DNA of 64,000 nt from contig JACAAK010000004.1 of NCBI GenBank assembly GCA_025093985.1, positions 3,162,001 to 3,226,000 of the forward strand. The letters run 5' to 3'. The translations under genes were made by a program, and so were the position numbers. Within the stretch, counting starts at the first letter, position 1, and every line of letters begins with the position of its first letter. Shown piece by piece: positions 49,438-59,339 of the stretch. The stretch is from Calvatia gigantea. Taxonomy: Eukaryota > Basidiomycota > Agaricomycetes > Agaricales > Lycoperdaceae. The notes under the pieces were generated by a model. The model was not told where the DNA came from, made no database searches, and was given only the letters and a program-made list of their open reading frames with translations.

Positions 49438-52427
49438 TTACATCCCTAAACCCAGCAAAGCATTCAACAACCTCGCTGCAACATTCTGTGGTTCCTGTCT
49501 CGCCATCTCAATGATACTCAACAACTTCTTGACTCCAATTTGCATCCTCGAATTCATATTATCTCTGCTCGTATCAAATCCAGCTTCATGGAGCATGCCA
49601 ATCGCTTCACGGAGATGAGCCTCGCTGGGGAATAGCTCTACTTCGCGAAGGACCTTTTCGAGTGCGGCGGTAGTCGTGATGGGCGGTACGCGGAGCTCTG
49701 AATCGAATGTTTCGCTCAAGCCTAGATCGGTCAGGATGGAACGGAGGGAGGACGTTGCGATGATCAGCAGACGGCGGCCCTGGATGACACGTACATAGTC
49801 AATTCCGTGATATCAGGACTAATGATGTTTGCTTACTTTGGGCGGTCGACGTGCAAATAGGACCAGAAGTGTTTGGAGCACCGGATTGGAGAATCTAGCA
49901 CCCATCGGCGTCCAGTCTAACATATTGGTTGAGCCGTGTTTCGGCGATATTTGGGTGGAGTGAATGCTCACCGATTAGCCGTTCAATATTGTCAACCACA
50001 ACCACACTCAACGGACTCTTGTAACTGTCAGAGAAGATCTTGGTAATCGCTTGTACCTTCTGCGGCTCTGAATATCCCACCATACTGTCTGGTGAGATGA
50101 GTTTGATGAAAGGGAACTCTGAAGCTTGTGCAATCGATGCCGCGAGCGCTGTCTTGCCTGACCCAGGCGGTCCATGCAGCAAGACACTAACAAGCGGTGT
50201 CCTTTGCGATGAGCGCACTTGCTCCACAATAAGTCTTCCGGATTGCAAAAGTTCCTGAGTAGGCAAGTGAGCAATCGCAGAAAGACGATAGAAATATCGA
50301 GCTTACATCTATCACACCGTCGAAATGGATAATCCCATTCTGCACGACTTGCTCAAGTTCCTCTTCCGCCACACCAAATGCCGGATGCACTTCTTCAAGC
50401 GCATTCATGAAATCTTGCATATTGACCTTCAAATTCTCTACATCATCCGAAATTCCAGCCATCGTCCCAACCTTCACGTGCCTATTAAACGCAAAACTGG
50501 TAGCACTCTTGATCAAACCATTAATCTCAGCTCCGGAAAAGTTTTTCGTGAGGGTGGCGAGCTTGTATAAATTCACATTAGGATCCATGACTTTGTTAGT
50601 ACGCATTTTGCTCGTGTGGATGCCGAGGATTTGGTAGCGGCCTTCTTCGTCTGGAAGTGATATCTCCATGTGCACTTCGAGACGACCAGGACGAAGGAGC
50701 GCTTCATCGATCATGTCGATACGATTGGTCATACCGATGATGAGTACATTATTCAGTTGGTCAACACCATCCATCTTAAGCGATGTTAGAACCTGAAAGG
50801 CCATATGGTTATGAATTTCTCACCTTAGAGAGCAGCTGGTTGACGACAGTATCTCCAACACCGGTTCCGCTGTTAGTGCTTCCACGTTGCTTGAAAATGG
50901 CGTCCAACTCATCAAATATAATGATGTGTAGGCCACTCTCATCTCCTTTCTCTTTGTACTGCGTATAATATCAGCAGCCGGTAAATTGCCTAGGGTATGG
51001 GACGGACCTCTTTCTCCGCGTCCGCGAATAACTTTCTGACGTTCTCTTCCGAAGCTCCGACGTACTTGTTTAGGATTTCAGGTCCATTGACGACCTTGGG
51101 CTCTCGAGCATTCAGCATTTTCCCAATTTGTCGGGCGATGAGAGTCTTTCCAGTGCCTGGGGGACCATGAAGAATGATACCTGTATTTGAAGGTGAATTA
51201 ATTGAAGATTTTGCCCGCAAGAATATGGACTCGCCCTTTACGTGTTGAATACCAAGTTTGTCGACAAGACCAGGAGGGAATACACGAGAGGCAAAAGCTC
51301 GACGGAAGATCTCCGCGAACTCGCTGTCCAAACCTCCAATACCCATATCCTCAAACTTGAAATTGGGTGCCAAGATGGCGTTGGGGGGTGCCCTACAATT
51401 ATCATTAGAACGGGCTTTAGCTGTGCTGATGGTATATCTCACTTTTTGGCGCTCGACTTGAGCTTGATCTTGCTGTTCGGAGCTTTCATGAAATTGACAT
51501 CGGTCTTTTCCATGAGGATCCCACTGTCCCTACGAATACCACTGCCTCCACCACGACTACCCCTGTGTTGTTCATCCGTCAATTCTAACACTGACACAGA
51601 TTTGATTTTCCCCTTTAATGGCATGCCGCGGAATTCGAAAGCGACATTCAAATCAACTCCCATGATAATACCCGAGAACGCTTTGACAAAGAGCTTTGCT
51701 ATGTCATCAACGGAGTATTGCTCCGTGGCATCTTGTGGAGTAAAAAAACCGAGCTCTATGTCGATAGATTCCAAGAAGAGTGGTGCCGCAGGATGTGGCG
51801 GAGGTGGTAGGACATCGATGTCGACAGTATCACCTGTTATGGATAGACCAATCCATTGACGATGGAGGGCAGAGGCTGCTATAGCGCCGGGGGGAACCGT
51901 TCCGGTATCATCGTGTCTGCTACGCATCAGCTTCTGGAGTGTAACAACCGAATCAGGATGACATACTTCACAGTAGCCTGGTAAGAACCCTCTTGGCTGT
52001 GAACGAGAACGTGTTGTCCATGGGCGAAGTCGGAAGGATTGCAGATCAGGCAGTTGGTTAGGGCAAGAGCTGGGTTCGGTTGAGTAACTACGCGAAACGC
52101 ACTACCTCGATGTTATTGAATTAGGGGGTGGCACCTGTGGAAGTAGAGGATGGACGTACCTTCCCGGCATTCTCTGTTGCTGGTACTGAGGTGGAGCAGG
52201 CTGATCTCCTGTCACCAATGGGACGCTTTTTCAAAAAGTGAATTTGGGGTATCGTTGTATCCATGGGGCGGAGGTCGGTACTGCGCAGACAGAGTTGGTG
52301 GTGCATTTTGTCGAACCGGATTGCGCGGAGGTAGCCCAGGTGTTGAACTGTTTCCTAATAGCCGCTCATATGCTCCTGGAGGTGGTGGTTGAGGAGAATT
52401 ATTGCCGCTTCTGTTAAAGAAACTCAT
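49438..52427 (-). CDS. SEC18: Vesicular-fusion ATPase Sec18/NSF
   Basis: Start [17 protein letters not shown] at 52427, a Pro-rich extension before the N domain. The N domain has [17 protein letters not shown] and [20 protein letters not shown]1 has [19 protein letters not shown], Walker [16 protein letters not shown], and [17 protein letters not shown]. It continues through [19 protein letters not shown] and [20 protein letters not shown]2 has Walker [17 protein letters not shown] and [17 protein letters not shown], and ends [11 protein letters not shown]. The protein is a hexameric AAA+ ATPase that disassembles SNARE complexes in the cytosol. Both nucleotide sites look intact. Confidence 0.95.
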
Positions 52428-52563
52428 AGTAGTCGAGTAAGTACCTGTACAGCATCGTTGTCCAGATAATTAAAGTGCAGTGATTATGTCAGCAGACAGG
52501 CATTTGACGTCGTGAGTGAGGTCGAAGCAGAAGAACCAGCGTCTCTTTGCTCTTGACTGTTCC
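52428..52563. promoter_or_regulatory. Divergent promoter between SEC18 and the STIMATE-family gene
   Basis: 136 bp between opposed start codons; shared control region. No motif singled out. Confidence 0.4.
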
Positions 52564-54163
52564 ATGGCCTCATCCGACGACTCCCCAGGAGGATTTCCCG
52601 GAACTCTACCAGACGTAGACAATCGTTCATGCCAGCTTCTCGGACCTATCGCTCTCGTGAGTGTTTTTTTCCCCACGTGAAACCACAATCCCAGGCTAAT
52701 ACAACCGTGTTAGGTCGTCCAAGGTCTCCTGGGAGTTCTTGTTATTCTTTCGCTGGTATATAAGCGACATAGGGAGACGTCAAAAAGACCGTGGAGGATA
52801 TGGTGTGCCGTGTTTTTTTCTGTCGCTGGACCATGAGTGACCAACTTGGGCCATTCTGCTGCGCAGGCTTTTCGATGTTTCAAAACAAGTCGTGGGCCAG
52901 ATGTTCGTCCATGGTGCGAACGTCTTCCTTTCCGACCTGGGTTCAAATCATACGGAAGGAAACGCCTGCGTGTTTTACTTCCTCAACATTCTGATTGATA
53001 CCACTCTCGGTGCGTCGGTTCCCCGAACCTCAAGAATTTCAAACTGACGCGTCGCTCATTCGCCACGCAGGCGTTGCCCTAATTTACTGCCGTCCTACAT
53101 CTCCTCACATATCTCTTCTCTGAAAAACTTGCCTTGAAGGGTTTCGAATCTGGTATCTATGGCTCTCCGCCTTCAATCAAATTTTGGGCGCGTCAGGCAG
53201 CTATATACGTCTTGGCCCTGACAACCATGAAAATTCTGGTTGTTGGACTTTTCGCGTTGTTCCCTGGTATTTTCAAAATCGGTGAATGGATCTTGAGTTG
53301 GACGTGGACAGAAGACGGAGATGCACTTCAGGTCATCTTGTATGTTTTAGGTCCCTTGCGACTTGCCGTCGGTAATATTGACTGTATCTCACCAGCACCA
53401 TGGGCATATTCCCCATCATCATGAACATTATCCAATTCTGGCTTATCGACTCAATAGTCAAAGCATCGAACGCGATTTCCCTCGACTCCGCCTCATCAAA
53501 TCCGAATGACAACGAGCACCAACAACCACTGTTTGGTGCTCCGTCAGATGACGAAGACGAGGAGGCGTACAAACCTCGAGACATCGAGAACCAGCGACAT
53601 AGTCGATATTCCGGATCATCCACAGACTCGCGACTACCTTCTCGAGGTAAATCGCTTTCAACCGAAATCACTACCCCCGACGAAGTGAAGTCGACCGCTA
53701 GCACAAGTTATTCCCTTCAGAGTGAACATTCGTATCCCCCAAGTCTGTCAAGTAGTATTACTTCTGCAGGATCTCCTAATGACGACCCTCACAAAGTGAT
53801 CAAACCTGCCAAGAATCTCATGAAGAAGAAACGTCGTGGTCCTCCTGCGCCGCTCCATATCCAGCCTCTCCGACAACCAGCCATCAATTCACCGCAGATT
53901 TCCGTGCCATCCGGGAGCAACGCCCTATACCAAAAACACGGGCGCAACCAGCAGTCGAAACACGTCTACCTCCGGTTGTCCAGCAAACAACCACTCAACC
54001 CGAGGCCACCGGGTGGGCGGATTCGTGGGATGATGCGGACGATTGGGCCACTCGCGTTGGAGAGGAGGAATGGACTGGACGAAGACTGGAGGACCAGAGA
54101 CTCACTGTGAATGGTGTTTGGGAGACGAATAGTGGTACTCCGGCACCTGGAACGCGAACTTGA
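52564..54163 (+). CDS. STIMATE/TMEM110-family membrane protein, with apparent frame breaks
   Basis: Start MASSDDSPGGFPGTLPDVD. Then CQLLGPIALVVQGLLGVLVI, the conserved RIWLFDVSKQVVGQMFVHG, NVFLSDL, GNACVFYFLNILIDTTLGV, LHLLTYLFSEKLALKGFESG and WARQAAIYVLALTTMKILVV, and a last helix MGIFPIIMNIIQFWLIDSIV. The VSKQ...H..N and C..YF.N...D.T.G blocks are typical of this ER/vacuolar family. Between GVALIY and AVLHLL (near 53,090) one base is surplus and no intron fits. The acidic tail changes frame again near 53,880-53,950: one frame stops at 54110, the other reads WADSWDDADDWATRVGEEEW to 54163. I favour the second because it is richer in family-like acidic/Trp content. Two breaks in one gene mean either error or decay. 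Confidence 0.72.
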
Positions 54164-54413
54164 CCTGTTTCCTCACGACTCGCACATTTTCTTGGGTATT
54201 CTATGGTGTGTTGACGATTCGACATGTTCTCCGAGCATTTGTACAATAGTCAATCGTAAGGTTATGGGGAGGGACGGCTTAATTAGAATATTATCATGTA
54301 CGCAGGGTGCTATCAAAACTTACGCCACTGACATAGTAAATTCAGTATGCCGTCACCCACGTGCAACAAACTTTTCGTGTGTTTCATGGTTCCCTCGCTT
54401 ACGCATACCACTC
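54164..54413. other. Short intergenic spacer
   Basis: 250 bp between two plus-strand genes; no feature recognised. Confidence 0.35.
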
Positions 54414-56876
54414 ATGGCGGAACCTCAAGCTAACCTTCTAGCGCAAGCAGATGAGAGCCAAACTAATGGCCATGCTGCCTTCTCCCTTGCAAACATCCTC
54501 AGTGACGGTCATGAGACGATAGAGCATCCAATGTTGACTGGTGATGTCCCAAGCACACCTGCGGAGGGCTGGGATGAAGAGGATATTGAGCAGCCTCCAG
54601 TTGAAGGGTTCTGCGTTGAGTGTGAAGGTGCGTGATATTCTACTTTTCTGGGGTCTAGACATTCCTGACATCGATCACAAAATTCCACCGGTACTTATTG
54701 CTTGATGCGGCGATATCTCCATCCCCCGCTGGCTTCCTCTCACCATTTACTGCCGGATCCGGGATACTACGACCGTAGACCAACCAGCTCAAGTCCTCTG
54801 TGAAACATGTTCAGACACATACTGTGAAGTCTGCTTCGCTGCCCAACACCGCAAAGGCTCAAGGAAACGGCACGCCGTAAAACCCCTTGACGATTTCACC
54901 GAAAAACAAAACAGGAAAAGCCAAGGCGAACAATGGAAGCGCCGTTCGCCGGTCCGAACCATCCACGCCTTCGTCTACCTCTGCCCTAGCCTCTACCTCG
55001 ACCTCCACACCTGGAACTAACGGTGCCACTTCTACGGGTGCCAGTGTAAACGGTGGCAGTACCACTATATCGGGCACTGCCACACCTTCCACCACTGCTA
55101 GTTCCAATGCAGACGACAACTCGGTATATACTGTGGCTAGTTCTTTTGCGAAAAAGATAACTCAATATCTCTCTCTTAAGACGAAGGATAGTGAGGAGGA
55201 CGAGGATGCCGATGCCGAAGGCGAACTAGACGGTACCAGCACAAGTAATGGAACCACCACTACGTCAGACCCTTCTACGTTGGTGCTCTCCGCCCAACCT
55301 GTAGTTGGCACGAAAGTAGGCGAATGGTTCGTCGAGCGCGCCAAATACATTCCGCTCCGACTTACCCTCAACGAACGTAAATTCCTTCGTCTACTTGAAG
55401 CGGCGATGTCTGTGTCGGAATATACAGATAAAATCGATACGATTGGGTTTGGCTTGTCCAAGGCCAAGCGGATCGTTCACCAGATCCGGGAGTTGTGTGC
55501 AATTATGTCCGGATTGGTGCTTGCGGCGGATTATAAGCAGGGACAAGAACTGTTCCGGGATCGAGATTTTGAGTCGAATTCAGAATTCTATCAGCAGATT
55601 TTTGAGCTGGGGAGGAGGCATAAGATCGTGAATCCGGAGAAGATGAGGACCACATATGGAAAGTTGATCTATTTGCTCCAGGTGAACCTTTTGCCCCGCA
55701 TTCCACATCGTATTTTGCTGAAGGGGATTGTAGGATAGTCAATCATCAGACGTGAAAGAACTATTGAATTTTTCGTGTGTCCGCCCAATCAAAACAGTCT
55801 ATCTCATCCTGGAAGAATACGATGCTATTGGCCTACTTCGAGATGACCTCGTCACTCTCGCCACAAAAGAAATATATGCTGAAGATCGGACGAGGCGAGA
55901 AATCCAAAAAGAAATCAAAGCCAAGGAACGCGCCATTGAGACACTCTCAGCGAAATATGCAAAGAATGGGTTGTCACAGGAACAAGTCCGGCAATGCTTA
56001 TATTCCATTGGTGACAACCATGCTTTCTTGAGGGCTAATCGCGATCCCTGTGACAAAATGATCGCGTATTTGAAACAGTATTTCCAACCTACCCAGGCGA
56101 AGGATCAAAAGAGTAGTTTGGCAATTCGGAGCGGGAAAGGCGGTGCGAGGCTGTCGCACGATCATAGTAAACAATATGCCTATGTGTTGCAGAGCTTAAC
56201 GTTGTGGAGAGAGATCTTACACGGTATGTCTTTTCACTTTTATCCCAAACCTATCAGCGTCTAACCTCACGCATAGATATGTTCCATCTCTGGTCCCTTG
56301 CTGAACAAGACCTTCTCTCCGAAAATGTCCCCTACCGCCTCCGTGACACTGGCCAAGGCCTTAACAGGGTCCAAGCCGCCCCAAAAACCTCTCGCATGAT
56401 GCACATTATCCTTCACCGGGCCCAAAAATCCGTTGGCTCATGGGTCGGTTCATCCGTCATCCACATGGGCGACCACAACGTTCCCAATGCACTCATGTTC
56501 ATCGACAAGTACACCCAGATCTACCGCATTCTCTTACCCATCTGCAATACCCTTAGACAGATTCCTCAACTGGCAGAAAAACCAGCGTTGAGGAGTTATA
56601 TTGAAGATGAGTTTGGGTCGGTGGAGAATTTGATCAAGGAGATCCTGGGCGACTTTTTTAGACATGGGTTTGATGGATCAGGAGCGGATAATTTCTTTGA
56701 CGCGGGTAGTTGTATTGATGGACGGTTGACGAGTGCATGGAATTGGTGTTCGTCGTTGGAGAAAAAGAGGTATTTTCATGCATTCTTGTTGACTGGTATG
56801 TGCAAGACTTCATTCTTGACGTCTCGGAGCTGATACATATCATCAAGGTTTTGTTGGATTTGACGGAGAGTGGTAG
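54414..56876 (+). CDS. B-box zinc finger plus DUF2009 protein (UPF0652 family)
   Basis: Start MAEPQANLLAQADESQ. A B-box-like finger follows: GFCVECE, then DQPAQVLCETCSDTYCEVCF and AAQHRKGSRKRH. A Ser/Thr-rich linker leads to the large conserved region: GEWFVERAKYIPLRLTLNER, LRLLEAAMSVSEYTDKIDT, QELFRDRDFESNSEFYQQIF, YGKLIYLLQD, LNFSCVRPIKTVYLILEE, SWVGSSVIHMGDHNVPNALM and FIDKYTQIYRILLPI. It ends GFVGFDGEW with TAG at 56874-56876. This is the widely conserved but functionally unassigned DUF2009 family. Acceptor choice at 55731-55738 (GTAG before DSQSSDVKELL) keeps the frame. Joining HAVKPL to the linker needs one C fewer in the run of four at 54882-54885. Confidence 0.82.
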
Positions 56877-57018
56877 ACGTGCCTTCGGGCCTACGCTCTG
56901 GTGGTTCGGATAGTTGTAATACTTCGCATCTTAGACTGATCATCTTAGACCAATATGTTTGCACAATACCCTCTGTTAATGCACAGATACAGGACAAATT
57001 TTATACATCTAGCGTAAC

Positions 57019-58592
57019 CTAAGCAGATGCAGTAGCTGAAGACTGGGGTATATGTCCAGCTACCCTCTTTGCATTGCTGATAACGTCCAATACGCCCTGG
57101 AGACCCGTCTTCCAGGCGAGAATGCGTTTCTCGAGAACTTCCCACTGTTCCCTTTCAAACGTCCGGACGGAGGATCGGATAACATAAAAGCTTTGTGTTG
57201 TCTGAGAGAGTTTACCCCAGAGGAGACCGGCCCGGATAACTGGAGAGAGGAGTGTTGTCAGTCCAAAAAGTTACGGGCACAAGACTGAGGAAGCGCACCA
57301 TCAATCACCCATTTCTCGACCTCAGACACATCAACCTGAAGGACCTCAGCGATCTTGGCATAGGGGAGATTCTGCCCGATATTCTTGAACCCCAGCGTTG
57401 CGAGCATAAGTAGGCGCATCTTGCGCTCCAACTCAGCATCACTAAGATCTGGAAGCAGGCCTTCAGTACCAGAGAATAAGACGGACAGAGAAACCTACCG
57501 TATTTCTCGGCTGCGCCGGCGTGACTCGTTTGCCATTGTTTGAGTTCGGGCAGACCACCATTGAGGAACACTTGTAAAAGGGAGAAAAGCTCGTGGCCTT
57601 TGAGGGCTACAACAGCATCCAGTTTGAAGAGGATGTCAAAGTTAAAGAGGCTGGGAAGGCGAAGTGTCGTTGCGATCAGATCAATAGCAGCATTCTTGAC
57701 CGTCGGTGAGTTCGGAGGAAGGCTGCGGACGTAGGATAGAGAGTATTCGTATGCGGTCGTTCTACGAATGATTAGACGATGGCCAAACGATAGGTATTAA
57801 AATCGACGACAAACGTACGTCTGACCAGCAGCTGTGAAAGCGTCGACCAGAGACTTTAGGAATTGGGACTTCTCCTCGGGGCTGATTTGCCACTCGCTTA
57901 GCCATTTTTCGACCGTCGGACGTTGTAGTTGGAGATATTCTAGTTGGTCGTTCTTTGTCGTGAGATCTAAGATCATGTTATATACGAAAAGGCGCAGAGG
58001 GGAAGTATGTGGAATGGCGTTGAAGACGTTAGAGAGGCTAGATTTGACGGATCAGTTTCGACAGAGGGACCAGGCAATGGGATTGCCGAACATGCGATAT
58101 TTCAGCGACGCCCTTTCCGCTGGCGCCGACGAGACGGTCTGCAGCAACAAATTCAAGTGTTTTCGAGCATCTGGTGACTCAACAGGCCACAGAGCGAAGA
58201 GATGTGAAAAAAAGAGGTTGAAGAAACCCTCCATCTCTGGAACAGTGCCTTAGACCCTTATCTCTTCGTATTTGACTTGTTCATACCTTTATCACTCCCC
58301 TCTCCTAGCTGCTTGATCTTATCTAAAAGTTTTACTAATACGGCTCTCCGCCTTGGCTCATCCTCTTCGAGGGGTGTCTGGCTTCCTTGGACTTTCAAGT
58401 CGTCTTTGAACGACGCGATAAATGCGGCACGCTCGTCCTCCGGCCCCCCCTTGGCGATAAATTCGACAAGTTCAAGAATCTAAGTAAATAACATAAGCTC
58501 TTGGAAGATTGGTAGTGGGTAATGTTGCTAGCCACCTGCTCCTCGAACGTCCCCTCGTTGAAGATCGAGACGGAATCTGTTGTGTTGGCCAT
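57019..58592 (-). CDS. eIF3m: Translation initiation factor eIF3 subunit m (PCI domain)
   Basis: Start MANTTDSVSIFNEGTFEEQV at 58592. Helical repeats include ILELVEFIAKGGPEDERAAF, EGFFNLFFSHLFALWPVESP, RKHLNLLLQTVSSAPAERAS, LRLFVYNMILDLTTKNDQ and EYLQLQRPTVEKWLSEW. The PCI domain is LPDLSDAELERKMRLLMLAT with LPYAKIAEVLQVDVSEVEKW. An intron with donor GTGCGC after VID joins VIRAGLLWGKLSQTTQSF. The end is TFEREQWEVLEKRILAWKTG, LQGVLDVISNAKRVAG and a short tail, with a stop at 57019. The protein is a core eIF3 subunit in the cytosol. It converges with the DUF2009 gene, with about 140 bp between stops. Confidence 0.92.
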
Positions 58593-58659
58593 CGTTTTCC
58601 GAGGTCATCACGCATATCCAATTTTCCTTGATCTAAGTTCAGGAAGCCCTTGCATAACA

Positions 58660-58969
58660 TTACCAAACACGATCTTCTAGCTGATGGCGACTTCGGGATG
58701 TCATGAGAACACCAACAATGTTAATGAGCGCTGAGCGTCGTGAAATCACCATCTTACTATTACGCGAGACTTCCTCAAACGCGGTCGTTTCCATGTTCTG
58801 GAGCACATGTTGAACACGGGACGCAGCTGCCTCACCTTTATCACCGCCCGGAACCCGCACTTCCTGTTAAAATCAGTTGCGTAGGCGACTTTAACATAAT
58901 GGTTCTATTGACCATGCGGTTATGATACGAGCGTGGTTTGTTCGGCTGGTCGTGGTCGAGTTTGATCAT
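58660..58969 (-). CDS. Small conserved-looking protein, function unknown
   Basis: Two exons: MIKLDHDQPNKPRSYHNRM (start 58969), an intron of about 50 bp with donor GTCAATAG, then EVRVPGGDKGEAAASRVQHV, LQNMETTAFEEVSRNSKMVI and SRRSALINIVGVLMTSRSRH, ending QLEDRVW at a TAA. About 86 residues, basic, predicted helical, no signal peptide. I do not recognise it. It reads like a small subunit of a complex. Only ~67 bp separate its stop from the eIF3m start on the same strand. Confidence 0.5.
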
Positions 58970-59339
58970 TTATCCTCAAATTTTGGGTGAAATTTATCAC
59001 GCTTGTCGTCGCCATATATTGAATCGTTTAGTGTTTTGTTTTTCTCTTACCACCTGGAGACCTAAAGGTAGTTTTACCAAGCCCAAGCTCGTCGTGAGTG
59101 GTACCGGTTGCCATTAACTAGCGAAGTCCATTATTTGGCTAAGATCAATCGATTTGGAGGTTCATAGTTCGGATACGCTAAATTGCGGCTTAACCTCAAC
59201 GGGATACTCTAGTCCATATGACAACGCTTCTTGTTTGACAGGCCTGAAATGCCACCGCGTCAAGCGTTTCCGTATAATAACCACCAACTCCAGTCCAAGT
59301 CCTCAGCGAGACCCGTGTCGCTGAACCTCTCCTTTCGTT
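58970..59339. other. Intergenic between the small gene and the first sedolisin gene
   Basis: 370 bp between divergent starts. No obvious TATA box; pyrimidine-rich just before the protease ATG. Confidence 0.35.
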
